Source: an uncultured Clostridia bacterium (GTDB lineage Bacteria; Bacillota; Clostridia; Christensenellales; Borkfalkiaceae). From it: a DNA stretch of 64,000 nt. The translations under genes and the position numbers were made by a program. Each line of letters begins with the position of its first letter. Position 1 is the first letter of the stretch. The notes below the pieces were generated by a model. The model searched no databases, had not been told where the DNA came from, and saw only the letters and a list, made by a program, of their open reading frames with translations. The stretch is taken from NCBI GenBank assembly GCA_947628505.1, contig CANRAD010000004.1, positions 46,142 to 110,141 on the forward strand, in the 5' to 3' direction. Shown here piece by piece: positions 35,461 through 44,190 of this stretch.

Positions 35461-35489
35461 TTGATTTTTACCGACGTTTGCCGTAAAAT
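35461..35489 (+). promoter_or_regulatory. Promoter of aspS
   Basis: TTGATT (35461-35466), 17-base spacer, TAAAAT (35484-35489), about 27 bases before the ATG. The same box pair and spacing occur at 63196-63224. Confidence 0.65.
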
Positions 35490-35516
35490 TAAAAAAAACT
35501 TTCAATCGAGGCTGTT

Positions 35517-36848
35517 ATGCAAGAAATTACGGGCAATCTGCCCTGCACTTCAACTCCCTATTGCGAATTCAAGAACCACGTGGGCGAAGTGGTTACGATC
35601 AAGGGCGCGCTCCACAACATAAGAGAGATGTCGGACTTCGCTTTTATTATCGTGCGCACCGCGCGGGAGCTCATTCAATGCGTTTATTCGCCGGAGTTTT
35701 CGGATTACCGTCTGAACGACAAGGTCGTCGAGCAAGCGGCGGCAAAAATTACCGGGAAAGTGGTCAGAAGCGAAACGCGGGACAACAGCGAAAGATACGA
35801 GTTGCAAATTCACAATATCGAGATTTTGTCCACTCCCGCCGCCGTGCCGCCCGTCGTTATATCGAAAAAACAAGTCAACTGCGATTTGTCGGTTGACCTC
35901 GACTATCGCCCCGTAACGCTCAGAAATCCGAAAGAGCGGGCGGTTTTCAAGATTCAGGAGGGAATACAGCGCGGGTTCAGAGAATATCTGCAAAGTCAGA
36001 ATTTTACGGAGATACACTCGCCGAAAATCAATTTTGCCGGCGCGGAGGGCGGAACGAACGTGTTCAAGCTCGATTATTTCGGCAAGACGGTTTATCTCGC
36101 GCAGAGCCCGCAGCTCTATAAACAGGCGCTCGTGCCCGTATACGAAAGAGTGTTCGAAATAGCGCCCGTGTTCCGCGCGGAACACCACGATACTTCGAGG
36201 CACCTCAACGAATACATTTCGATGGACTTCGAGATGGGGTATATCGAGAGCTTCGAGGACATAATGACTATGGAGACGGGAACGCTCAAATACATTATGG
36301 AGTTGCTCAAAAAGGAGTACGCGCCCGAGGTGGAACTGCTCAAAGCGGATATTCCAGAGATTACCTCCATTCCCTGCATAAAATTTAAAGACGCTAAGGA
36401 AATGTGCGTTAAAAAGCTCAAAAACATTACGGATATGAAGGATTTCGAGCCCGAAGAAGAGGCTTTTCTCGGGAAATGGGCAAAACAGCAGTTCAATTCG
36501 GACTTCCTTTTCGTTACGCACTATCTCTCCAAAAAACGGCCTTTCTACACAATGGACGATCCCGAGGATCCGGAAGTTACGCTTTCGTTCGATTTGCTGT
36601 TCCGCGGCATTGAGATAACGAGCGGCGGACAGCGTATTCACGACTATAACATGCAAGTGGAGAAAATGAAAAAGCTGGGAATGAATCCCGAGGAGTTCGA
36701 AACTTATCTGATGCTCCACAAATACGGCGCGCCCCCGCACGGCGGGCTCGGGCTGGGGCTCGAAAGGCTTACCATGCACTTGCTCGGATTCAAAAACGTA
36801 AGATACGCGGCAATGTTCCCGAGAGATATCAACAGAGTTTCGCCCTGA
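35517..36848 (+). CDS. aspS: Aspartyl-tRNA synthetase, archaeal/eukaryal type (AspS2)
   Basis: 443 residues, far shorter than the roughly 590 of bacterial AspRS, because the GAD insertion domain is absent. An N-terminal OB-fold anticodon-binding domain occupies about 1-115. The class II core carries EIHSPKI, GGTNVFKLDYFGK, QSPQLYKQALV (substrate loop), FRAEHHDTSRHLNEYISMD (motif 2) and GGLGLGLERLTMHLLG with FPRD (motif 3). Enzymes of this type in Clostridia and Deinococcus often charge both tRNA-Asp and tRNA-Asn, the latter being amidated by GatCAB (family knowledge). Specificity cannot be settled here, and no asnS or gatCAB is in the window. GAGG precedes the ATG. Single gene between a promoter and a terminator. 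Probably an old horizontal acquisition from Archaea. Confidence 0.94.
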   Translation: MQEITGNLPCTSTPYCEFKNHVGEVVTIKGALHNIREMSDFAFIIVRTARELIQCVYSPEFSDYRLNDKVVEQAAAKITGKVVRSETRDNSERYELQIHNIEILSTPAAVPPVVISKKQVNCDLSVDLDYRPVTLRNPKERAVFKIQEGIQRGFREYLQSQNFTEIHSPKINFAGAEGGTNVFKLDYFGKTVYLAQSPQLYKQALVPVYERVFEIAPVFRAEHHDTSRHLNEYISMDFEMGYIESFEDIMTMETGTLKYIMELLKKEYAPEVELLKADIPEITSIPCIKFKDAKEMCVKKLKNITDMKDFEPEEEAFLGKWAKQQFNSDFLFVTHYLSKKRPFYTMDDPEDPEVTLSFDLLFRGIEITSGGQRIHDYNMQVEKMKKLGMNPEEFETYLMLHKYGAPPHGGLGLGLERLTMHLLGFKNVRYAAMFPRDINRVSP

Positions 36849-36877
36849 ATTTATCGGAAAGAGCGGCTTATGCCCGG

Positions 36878-36938
36878 CATATGTTTGATATATGTTCGGT
36901 ATATGTTCGGCGGCGGCCTGCGGCGATATATGTCCGGC
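36878..36938. repeat. Short reiterated TATATGTTCGG motif
   Basis: ATATGTTTG, ATATATGTTCGG, TATATGTTCGG and ATATATGTCCGG occur within 60 bases directly after aspS and before its terminator. The 36849-37089 stretch is otherwise gene-less. Confidence 0.45.
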
Positions 36939-37089
36939 GCAAAACGGCTATACGGACGGTGAAAAACGGCTATGCGCGCGGCGGAAAAAGGCAAAAAAAT
37001 GCAACATATATTGCCGAAACGCAAAAAACGGCGTGCGGTTGCGGGTGCGACTGTTGCGGCGGATATGAATGAATAAAAGCAAATATAAA

Positions 37090-37124
37090 CGGCGGAGCGA
37101 TTGAAATCGCTCCGCCGATTTTTC
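37090..37124 (+). terminator. Terminator between aspS and the convergent glycosyltransferase gene
   Basis: Perfect arms CGGCGGAGCGATT/AATCGCTCCGCCG (37090-37117) with ATTTTT after on the plus strand and a weaker T-rich tail on the minus strand. Confidence 0.85.
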
Positions 37125-37178
37125 GTGATTTTATGGGTTATGAGTTTAAGAGTATCCGAAAAAATCAAGCGCGGGAAA

Positions 37179-38201
37179 TTATCCGAGTTTGTATTTTTTA
37201 CAGATGAGTTTATAGGCGAACATCATTACCTTGGGGCGCATAAAACTCGGGCACAAAACCACCGAGAGCGGGTAACCGCGGTATTTTATCATGCGATAGA
37301 GTTTTTTGTCGTTTGCCTTTATAGTCTTCCACATGGCCTTAACGTCGGCCTTTCTCTCCTTGGATTTTCTGCCGAGGGAGAACATGAGCGTGTTCATCAT
37401 TACGGCGTGGAGGTCGTGGAACATATACTTTTTCAAGCCCTTGGGGAGGGTTTTGAGAAACTCGTATTTATGTGCGTTGCACATCATTATCTGAACCTGA
37501 ATTTGCTGTTTGTAGCGGTCCATGGCAGTCTGGATATTGATGGACTGCCCCTCTCTGCCTATGTAGTAATAATATAAGTCTACGTTCAGATAATAAGAAT
37601 TGAGCATATATGCGAGAGGCGCGTATGCAAACACGTTGTCGACATAGAAAGTGTGCGCGGGGAGCTCGATATAGTGTTCGCGGAGTTTGGCGGTGTTGTA
37701 AATGAGGGCGTGCATCATGAGCGTGTGCGCCAGATGGAAACGCTTGGCCTTTTTCCAATTTATGAAGCCCTCGTTGAGCTTTTTGGTATATTCGCTTACA
37801 TGCGTCGTGTTGTCGGCGGCGTGGAAATAAACGTAATTGCAGACATACATATCGGGAAGATTGTTGACGGCGATATGCTCTCTTATAGTTGCGAGCAATT
37901 TTTTGAGAGCGCCCTCTTCAAGCCAATCGTCGGAATCGACAACCTTATAATACAGACCTGTGGCGTTATGCACGCCCGTATTCACGCCCGTGCCGTGGCC
38001 TCCGTTTTCCTTGTGGACGGCTTTTACAATCGTGGGATACTTGCCCGCGTATTCGTCGGCAATGGCCGCCGTGCCGTCTTTGGAACCGTCGTCGACGATT
38101 ATTATTTCCACGTCTTCGCCGCCCGTCAGAAGGCTGTCGATACAATGGCGCATGTAGTCCTGCGAATTATAGCAAGGAACGGCAAAAGATATTAACTTCA
38201 T
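37179..38201 (-). CDS. Family 2 glycosyltransferase
   Basis: 340 residues with the GT-A fold typical of GT2. The nucleotide-binding N-terminus (FAVPCYNSQDYMRHCIDSLL) is followed by IIIVDDGSKDGT, by NGGHGTGVNTG and by the metal-binding VVDSDDWL (about 90-97). No strong membrane helix is seen, so it is probably a membrane-associated cytosolic enzyme that adds a sugar to a cell-surface glycan or glycolipid. Donor and acceptor cannot be inferred. The upstream SGNH hydrolase lies 68 bases away in the same direction and may be co-transcribed. AGAGAG upstream of the ATG acts as ribosome site. Confidence 0.9.
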   Translation of the reverse strand: MKLISFAVPCYNSQDYMRHCIDSLLTGGEDVEIIIVDDGSKDGTAAIADEYAGKYPTIVKAVHKENGGHGTGVNTGVHNATGLYYKVVDSDDWLEEGALKKLLATIREHIAVNNLPDMYVCNYVYFHAADNTTHVSEYTKKLNEGFINWKKAKRFHLAHTLMMHALIYNTAKLREHYIELPAHTFYVDNVFAYAPLAYMLNSYYLNVDLYYYYIGREGQSINIQTAMDRYKQQIQVQIMMCNAHKYEFLKTLPKGLKKYMFHDLHAVMMNTLMFSLGRKSKERKADVKAMWKTIKANDKKLYRMIKYRGYPLSVVLCPSFMRPKVMMFAYKLICKKYKLG

Positions 38202-38269
38202 AACTTTATCTCTCTTGTATATTTTTACGTATGCCGAATGGCAAATATTTACAGAAAATCAAACACGTG

Positions 38270-38953
38270 TTACAATTTTTTAATCATTTCAACTATTATG
38301 GGCATGTACTTTTCCTTGTAGCCGGCGGCATTGGGATGCGTTGCGTCGCCTCTGCCCCAGCCGTATGTATCGCCCGTATATTTATCTCTGTCGACGGGAT
38401 CGAACGTGTTCATGTCGCTCCCGCAATATATGTCCGCGACGGGCACGTTCCATTTTTTGCAAACCGCGACGGCGCGCTCGCCGTATTGACGCTGAGCGGC
38501 GGCGTCTCTTCTGCCCATATTGTGAGGACGGACGAACAACAATTTGGCGCCCGGAAAATACTCGAACAAAGCGGCGATTACGTTTTCGAAACAGTTTGTA
38601 AACGTGGTGTTTTCCTTTTTGACGGCAAAGATATCGAAGCCTTCCTTGCCCTCTAAAATTTCGCCGAGAGGAACGTCGCACGTCTTTCCGTCGGTCATAT
38701 TGCAGTCGTTCGTAAAGCCGTCGAAAACGATATAATCCGCGGACGCCTTATCCTTGACCGCCGCGCGAATTTGCTCTATCACCCAATTTTTCCCGGGATA
38801 ATAACCCACTCTGGCGCCGCCGACGCAGTACTTTTTCACGCTGAAACCGAGCAGCTCGGAGAGATATTCGCCTACGCCCACGCCGCCGTTGCCGGAGCCG
38901 TACATTATGCTGTCGCCGAACACAAGCAGTTTTTTGCCTTTGAATTCGTACAT
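38270..38953 (-). CDS. SGNH/GDSL-family hydrolase (putative esterase)
   Basis: 227 residues, no signal peptide. Block I GDSIMYGSG (Ser near 15), block II Gly in VGGARVGY, block III DGFTNDCN, and block V DATHPNAAGY with the Asp-His of the triad (about 209-212) are all present, so an active ester hydrolase is likely. Such enzymes often deacetylate or deacylate glycans, which fits the adjacent glycosyltransferase gene, but the substrate is not deducible. AAAGAGG precedes the ATG and a consensus promoter stands at 38972-39000. Confidence 0.88.
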   Translation of the reverse strand: MYEFKGKKLLVFGDSIMYGSGNGGVGVGEYLSELLGFSVKKYCVGGARVGYYPGKNWVIEQIRAAVKDKASADYIVFDGFTNDCNMTDGKTCDVPLGEILEGKEGFDIFAVKKENTTFTNCFENVIAALFEYFPGAKLLFVRPHNMGRRDAAAQRQYGERAVAVCKKWNVPVADIYCGSDMNTFDPVDRDKYTGDTYGWGRGDATHPNAAGYKEKYMPIIVEMIKKL

Positions 38954-38971
38954 CTTATAAACCTCTTTTTA

Positions 38972-39000
38972 ATTTTACTATGACTTGGGCTCAATGTCAA
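38972..39000 (-). promoter_or_regulatory. Promoter of the SGNH hydrolase/glycosyltransferase pair
   Basis: Minus strand TTGACA (39000-38995), 17-base spacer, TAAAAT (38977-38972). Confidence 0.78.
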
Positions 39001-39027
39001 TTATAAAACGGAAAATATAATGACGTT

Positions 39028-39066
39028 CCGCAAAAATCAAGGTCGGCGAAGAAACTCCGCCGACCT
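39028..39066 (-). terminator. Terminator of the long aro-dnaG-rpoD gene run
   Basis: AGGTCGGCG/CGCCGACCT arms (39040-39066), followed on the minus strand by TTGATTTTT. The 130 bases between it and the zinc-ribbon gene hold nothing recognisable. Confidence 0.85.
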
Positions 39067-39199
39067 CTGTTTTCCCCTATTGTGTTTAAGCTTTTCCGCC
39101 TAAATAATAGCGCTTTTTTGAAGCTTTTTCAGTCTAACACCGATTTCGGGATTTGTCAAGCAACAATGCAAAAATTTATGCAACCTGCACAAATTACGC

Positions 39200-39907
39200 C
39201 TACTTTTTCTCGTTATATATAAATCTATGGCAGTTCTCACACTCGGTTACGCCGCCGGACAACACTCTTTCCTTTGCGCTGAGCGAAAGCTCCGTGCCGC
39301 ATTTCGAGCACCTGCCCTGCACCGCCGGACAAAGAATGGGGAAAATACGTTCGCTGCGTTTGGACATATACCGCTTCATAACCTCGGGATCGATATCCTT
39401 GGCGATTTTTTCGAGCTCGCTTTTTATTTCCTCTTTTTTCTTGTCCTTTTCCGCCTTGTATTTGGCGTAAATTTCCTGATATTCTCTGCCCTGCTTGTTT
39501 ACGTTCCTGTATTTTGTGTAGAGCTCCTGAAACTCTTCGTTGGTGGCTTTCATCGATTTGGATACGGAATTTATCTCCTGCCTTATGCTTTTCAACTTAT
39601 CCGATATCTGCAAAACGTTCTTTTTGTAAAACGAAATATCGGCGCCGCCGTCTATGAGTTCGTCAAGATTTTCGAACTCTTCGAGCGTTTCGTAAACTTC
39701 CGCGTACTTTACTTTAAGTTCTTCCAGCGCGGAAGCGAGCGCGCGAGCCTTGACGTCGAGCGAATCGAGCTTTTCGTTAGCCTTGGTTACGAAATTCGCC
39801 GCCTGTCTGAGATTTTTATACTCGTCGGACGTAGCTATTTCCCGCTCTATTTCCAAAAGTTTGGAATCGGTATTCTGATAGTTGAGAAGATTTTCTACCT
39901 GTGCCAT
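39200..39907 (-). CDS. Coiled-coil protein with C-terminal C4 zinc ribbon
   Basis: 235 residues. Residues 1-185 are almost entirely charged heptads (long coiled coil). Residues 193-232 hold a C4 zinc ribbon: CSKCGTELS ... CENCHRFIY, after the CPAVQGR stretch typical of this family (zf-RING_7/CT398 type). Proteins of this family often lie beside nif3-like and trmK genes, as here; the Nif3-like gene ends 19 bases upstream. Proposed roles in nucleic-acid or RNA-binding scaffolding are unproven. Last gene of the thirteen-gene run, ahead of the terminator at 39028-39066. Confidence 0.85.
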   Translation of the reverse strand: MAQVENLLNYQNTDSKLLEIEREIATSDEYKNLRQAANFVTKANEKLDSLDVKARALASALEELKVKYAEVYETLEEFENLDELIDGGADISFYKKNVLQISDKLKSIRQEINSVSKSMKATNEEFQELYTKYRNVNKQGREYQEIYAKYKAEKDKKKEEIKSELEKIAKDIDPEVMKRYMSKRSERIFPILCPAVQGRCSKCGTELSLSAKERVLSGGVTECENCHRFIYNEKK

Positions 39908-39926
39908 ATTTTACTCCTTGCCGGGC

Positions 39927-40721
39927 TCATAACAATCCTTCGTCGCAATAATACGCCGCGGGAACGTTGAGCCCTTCAGTTATTTTTATATAAATTGCTT
40001 TAAATCCGTAATTCTCGGAAGCGTAATGAGTAAGTTGCATTACGTTCATTCCGTTCGCCGACAATGCGGTTATGACGTGGTGTTTAATGTCTGAGCTTAC
40101 GAACAGATCCGCGCCTTTTTCTTTGGCGAAAGCTATGGCCTCGTCGTCCGCGCCCGCTCCGCAAAACGAAGCCACTCGCCTTATAATTCTGTTTTCGTCG
40201 CCGTAAAAAATAATTCTCCGCGACGAAAATCTCTGCCCGACATAATCTGCATAATCGGCCATTCTGCGAGGCGTTATATCGTAAACTCTGCCGTATGCGC
40301 CGCACGAAAGTTTTTGCATGGTATCGGCGGCTTCGCCGCCCAAACCGAGCATTAAATGATAATCTATGCCCTCCGGCGCCGCGTCGAAATTGAGATGCAT
40401 GGATATAACGCTTATGCCCCACCTGATACAATCGGCAATGAGCGACGTGGACGGCGAGGTTACCGAAATATTCTCAATTCCTCCGTAAATCGCGGGATGA
40501 TGGGTTACAATCGCGTTCAACCTGCGCCTTTTTGCCTCTTCCAAAGCGCCGCGGGATAAATCGAGCGAAAAAAGCACGCCCGTAATTTCCTCGCCGCAAT
40601 CGACGATTATGCCGCTGTTGTCGTAATAGCCGTATTTCGAACACAGCTCGCGCGAAAGAGACAGCGGGCCTATTTTTTCAAGCAAACACAAAAGCTCATC
40701 TGCTTTCATTTTCCGACACAC
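39927..40721 (-). CDS. Nif3-like dinuclear metal centre protein (YqfO family)
   Basis: 264 residues. Metal-binding motifs of the Nif3 family: VTHHPAIYGG, SMHLNFDAAPEGIDYHL, and the C-terminal LTHYASENYG. The insert domain of longer Firmicutes homologues is absent. Often annotated as GTP cyclohydrolase I type 2; the biochemical role is unsettled. Its start overlaps the end of trmK by 26 bases, so translation is coupled. The trmK-nif3 pairing is conserved across Firmicutes. Confidence 0.92.
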   Translation of the reverse strand: MCRKMKADELLCLLEKIGPLSLSRELCSKYGYYDNSGIIVDCGEEITGVLFSLDLSRGALEEAKRRRLNAIVTHHPAIYGGIENISVTSPSTSLIADCIRWGISVISMHLNFDAAPEGIDYHLMLGLGGEAADTMQKLSCGAYGRVYDITPRRMADYADYVGQRFSSRRIIFYGDENRIIRRVASFCGAGADDEAIAFAKEKGADLFVSSDIKHHVITALSANGMNVMQLTHYASENYGFKAIYIKITEGLNVPAAYYCDEGLL

Positions 40722-41343
40722 TCTCTATGATTTTCAATTCTCCGGATATCTTCTCTCTGTCCGACGGACGCAGTTGTCCGTTAAGATAAGCGCGCTTTTT
40801 CGCCGCCTCCGCGGCAAGGTATCTGCCGAGAGCGCCGCCTATATCGCCTTTCCCGAACTTTATCTGCTCCGGAGTGTATTCGTTTTTTTCTCCCGTCCTG
40901 AAACCCGTTATAACGAAATAGAATTTCCCGTCGCACTCGAAAACGTCGTCCTTATCTATGTGTGCGCCGACGGATATGAGATATTCCCTGAGCTTCGGAG
41001 CGTTTTTCATGGGCTGAAACACAAACTTCCCGGGGATAAAACCATTTTCGAGAATTGATATTATCTCTTCTCCGCCCATACCGGCAATCAAGACTTCATC
41101 GCAGTCGGCGGGAATTTTTTCAAGACCGTTACAGCATACCGAAACGCACGTTCCGTGTTTCAGATATTTTTCCAGCAGTTTTTCCGCTTTTGCGAGGCTT
41201 TTTGCGCTTATGTCCGATATCACCGCGCTTTGGCACATGGAATTTTCCAACATATACTCCGTACAGTAACCGTGGTCGCAGCCCACGTCCGCAAATCTGT
41301 CGCAAGGATACAGATATCGGCAAAGCGCTTCTATTCTGTCCAT
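40696..41343 (-). CDS. trmK: tRNA (adenine(22)-N1)-methyltransferase
   Basis: 215 residues. A Rossmann-fold SAM-dependent methyltransferase with motif I FADVGCDHGY (about 17-26), SDISAKSLAKAE (motif II) and VLIAGMGGEEI, diagnostic of TrmK (YqfN), which methylates A22 in tRNA. Its ATG overlaps the rpoD stop (TAATG). RpoD-TrmK-Nif3 is a known Firmicutes order, which supports the call. Confidence 0.93.
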   Translation of the reverse strand: MDRIEALCRYLYPCDRFADVGCDHGYCTEYMLENSMCQSAVISDISAKSLAKAEKLLEKYLKHGTCVSVCCNGLEKIPADCDEVLIAGMGGEEIISILENGFIPGKFVFQPMKNAPKLREYLISVGAHIDKDDVFECDGKFYFVITGFRTGEKNEYTPEQIKFGKGDIGGALGRYLAAEAAKKRAYLNGQLRPSDREKISGELKIIESVSENESR

Positions 41344-42401
41344 TACGTATCGAGGAAATCTTTAAGATGTTTGGAACGGGAAGGATGGCGAAGTTTTCTG
41401 AGAGCCTTGGCTTCTATCTGACGAATTCTCTCCCTCGTTACGTTGAATTCTTTACCCACTTCTTCGAGCGTTCTCGGGCGGCCGTCGTCCACTCCGTATC
41501 TCAATCTGAGCACTTTTTCTTCGCGCGGCGTCAAACTGTTCAGAACGCCCAGAAGCGTTTCTTTGAGCATAGTCGTGGATACGCTGTCGGAGGGAGTTAC
41601 CGTCGTTTCGTCCTCTATAAAATCTCCGAGATGGCTGTCCTCTTCCTCGCCTATCGGCGTTTCGAGAGATACGGGATCCTGCGCGATTTTCTGAATTTCA
41701 CGCACTCTTTCTTCGCTTATGCCCATCTCTTTGGCTATTTCCGCCGCCGTGGGATCTCTGCCGTATTTCTGCAACAATATGCGCGAAACGCGCGTAAGTT
41801 TGTTTATCGTTTCGACCATGTGCACCGGAATTCTTATCGTGCGCGCCTGATCCGCTATCGCCCTCGTGATGGCCTGACGTATCCACCACGTGGCATAAGT
41901 CGAAAACTTGAAACCTTTCTGGTAATCGAATTTTTCAACCGCTTTCATAAGGCCGAGATTGCCTTCCTGTATCAAGTCCAGAAACAACATTCCCCTGCCG
42001 ACATAACGCTTGGCAATCGAGACTACAAGGCGCAAATTCGCCTCGGAAAGTCTTTTCTTGGCTTCCTCGTCGCCCTCCTGCATTCTGCGCGCAAGTTCTA
42101 TCTCGTCGTCCGGAGACAACAGAGGAACTCTGCCTATATCTTTGAGATACATCTTTACGGGATCGTCAAGGCCGATATCCGAAAGAGCCTGTTCGTAAAG
42201 TTCCTTGTCGCGCTCGGCCTCGTCTATTATCTGAATGCCCGCTTCGGCTATGGATTTATATACGTAATCCATCTGCGCCGGACTTGTCTCGTATTTTTCC
42301 ATTATGTCGCAAAGGCTGTTTGTGGTTATTGAGCCCTTGCCGCCGTATTGGTCGATTATCTGCTTCAATACTTCGTTTAGTTTTTGGTCGGATAAATTCA
42401 T
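41343..42401 (-). CDS. rpoD: Housekeeping RNA polymerase sigma factor SigA/RpoD
   Basis: 352 residues with a short acidic region 1.1-like start, region 1.2 ([16 protein letters not shown]), region 2 ([37 protein letters not shown]), region 3, and region 4 ([45 protein letters not shown]). Size and motifs fit the primary sigma of Firmicutes. It sits 15 bases after dnaG and is coupled to trmK. This is the sigma that would read the TTGACA/TATAAT promoters listed here and, if present, be held by the 6S RNA candidate. Confidence 0.98.
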   Translation of the reverse strand: MNLSDQKLNEVLKQIIDQYGGKGSITTNSLCDIMEKYETSPAQMDYVYKSIAEAGIQIIDEAERDKELYEQALSDIGLDDPVKMYLKDIGRVPLLSPDDEIELARRMQEGDEEAKKRLSEANLRLVVSIAKRYVGRGMLFLDLIQEGNLGLMKAVEKFDYQKGFKFSTYATWWIRQAITRAIADQARTIRIPVHMVETINKLTRVSRILLQKYGRDPTAAEIAKEMGISEERVREIQKIAQDPVSLETPIGEEEDSHLGDFIEDETTVTPSDSVSTTMLKETLLGVLNSLTPREEKVLRLRYGVDDGRPRTLEEVGKEFNVTRERIRQIEAKALRKLRHPSRSKHLKDFLDT

Positions 42402-42416
42402 ATTTGTCTCCGCTTT

Positions 42417-44189
42417 TTATTTTTTCCTTTTTACAAGTAAGGTTTGCATTTTTTTTGCAAGAATTTTTCTTTTTTCTATATCCGTTTCGGCGGCTATGAG
42501 CTTTTTCAGATCGGCGATTTCCTTATCCGCGGCAATCTGCGAAAGTTTTAAAACGCAATCGCTGAAATACTTTCCGGCGATTTCGCCTTTGAACCTGTCG
42601 CCGTCTGAATAATCGAGTATACGGCAGAGCTCTGCGTATTCGTCGGTACCGTCCTCGAAAAATTCGAACAATTCCGAAGGTTGTATCCGCTCTTCCAAAA
42701 TCTGTTTGGAATGAATATATCTTGCGATTATCTCGTGAACTTCGTTGCCGAACTCTATGCTCTCGATCGGCGTATCTTTGGATATTTTGGCTCCGAACAG
42801 ATATGCCGCGATGACAAATCTGGACGCCCTGTCCTCCACGGTCGAAACGTCTCTTTTTGCCGGCGGTTCTTCCTTTACCTGATTTGAAATGTTCGGAGCG
42901 GACGAAAGATCGCGTTTGAGCGATTCGTATGTAATACCCGTTTTGTCTCTGATACGCTTTAAAAGGTCTTCCTGTTCGGAAGCGCTTTCGGCGGTTTTGA
43001 TTATCTTTACGGCCTCGCCGACGAATTTGCGCTTGTCCTCTGTTCTGTCCAAATCATATGACTTTTCGAGCATTGCGAGTTTGTAGTCTATCAAAGGCAT
43101 AGCCGCGTCAAGACATTTTTTATAGCCGTCGGCTCCGCGCTCTTTTATCACGTCGTCCGGATCGAGCCCCTCCGGAAGAGGCACGACTTTGACGTTCAAC
43201 CCCTCGCTTTTGAGAATTTCAAGCCCGCGCATATTGGCCTTTTGTCCGGCCGAATCGCCGTCATAGCTGATGAGCACGTTTTCGGTATATCTTTTGAGAA
43301 GTCTCGCCTGATCCTGCGTAAGCGAGGTTCCCATGCTTGCGACGACGTTTTTGAACCCTGCCTGATATAAAGAAATGGTGTCCATATATCCTTCGACTAT
43401 TATCACTTCTTTAATCGCTTCGGTCTTTTTGAGTTTCTTTAAAAGATTTATGTTGTAGAGCGTTTTTCTCTTGTTGAAAACTATTGTTTCGCGCGTGTTT
43501 TTGTATTTTGCGAAATCCGTTTTTTTAAGCACTCTCCCGCCGAACGCAACGACTTCGTCGAGCGCGTTTATTATGGGATATATCAATCTTCCGCCCTGCG
43601 CGTCGACAAGTCTGTCGTCCACCGAATTTACCGCGCCGCTGTCGATTATATCCTCTTTCGAATATCCCTTTTTCAGAAGATATATCGGCAAATCGTTGAA
43701 ATTCAAGCTCGCGCCCAATCCGAATTGCCGCACAGTTTTGGAGGGGATTTTACGCTTTAAAATATAATCTATATGCGCGTCGGCCTTGCCGGAATTGAGA
43801 TTATCGAGATAAAAATGCGCGCAATCGCGGAGAATATTCAATATCGCGTCTTTCTTTCTCTTGGCCTCAACCGTTTTGAGGCTGTCGGAGTTAGTGTGCG
43901 GAACGGTGAGATTTACCTTTTCCGCGAGCATCTTTACCGCGTCCATGAAATCGATGTTTTCCATCTGCTGGACAAGTTTTATTACGTCTCCCGATTCGCC
44001 GCAACCGAAGCAGTGGTAAAACTGATCCGGTTCGTTTACGGAAAACGAAGGCGTTTTTTCGTGATGAAACGGGCAACACGCCCAATAATTCCCGCCACGC
44101 TTTTCAAGACTGAAATACTCGCTCGCAATATCTACGATATTGAGTTTCTGTTTAAGCGTTGACATGAAATCCTGAAATTCGCTTATCAT
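42417..44189 (-). CDS. dnaG: DNA primase
   Basis: 590 residues. N-terminal zinc-binding domain (CCPFHHEKTPSF ... CFGCGESGD, about 38-65), a RNA polymerase core with a Toprim domain (VIIVEGYMDTISLYQAG, LISYDGDSAGQKA, about 260-315), and a C-terminal region of 150 residues expected to bind the DnaB-type helicase. Makes RNA primers at the replication fork. It starts one base after the dgt stop (TGATATG) and precedes rpoD, the classic dnaG-rpoD macromolecular-synthesis arrangement. Confidence 0.98.
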   Translation of the reverse strand: MISEFQDFMSTLKQKLNIVDIASEYFSLEKRGGNYWACCPFHHEKTPSFSVNEPDQFYHCFGCGESGDVIKLVQQMENIDFMDAVKMLAEKVNLTVPHTNSDSLKTVEAKRKKDAILNILRDCAHFYLDNLNSGKADAHIDYILKRKIPSKTVRQFGLGASLNFNDLPIYLLKKGYSKEDIIDSGAVNSVDDRLVDAQGGRLIYPIINALDEVVAFGGRVLKKTDFAKYKNTRETIVFNKRKTLYNINLLKKLKKTEAIKEVIIVEGYMDTISLYQAGFKNVVASMGTSLTQDQARLLKRYTENVLISYDGDSAGQKANMRGLEILKSEGLNVKVVPLPEGLDPDDVIKERGADGYKKCLDAAMPLIDYKLAMLEKSYDLDRTEDKRKFVGEAVKIIKTAESASEQEDLLKRIRDKTGITYESLKRDLSSAPNISNQVKEEPPAKRDVSTVEDRASRFVIAAYLFGAKISKDTPIESIEFGNEVHEIIARYIHSKQILEERIQPSELFEFFEDGTDEYAELCRILDYSDGDRFKGEIAGKYFSDCVLKLSQIAADKEIADLKKLIAAETDIEKRKILAKKMQTLLVKRKK

Positions 44190-44190
44190 A

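Noticed and set aside
41055..42332. 425-codon plus-strand frame opposite rpoD and trmK
   Set aside because: rpoD and trmK are certain; the antisense frame has no motif and only reflects codon composition.
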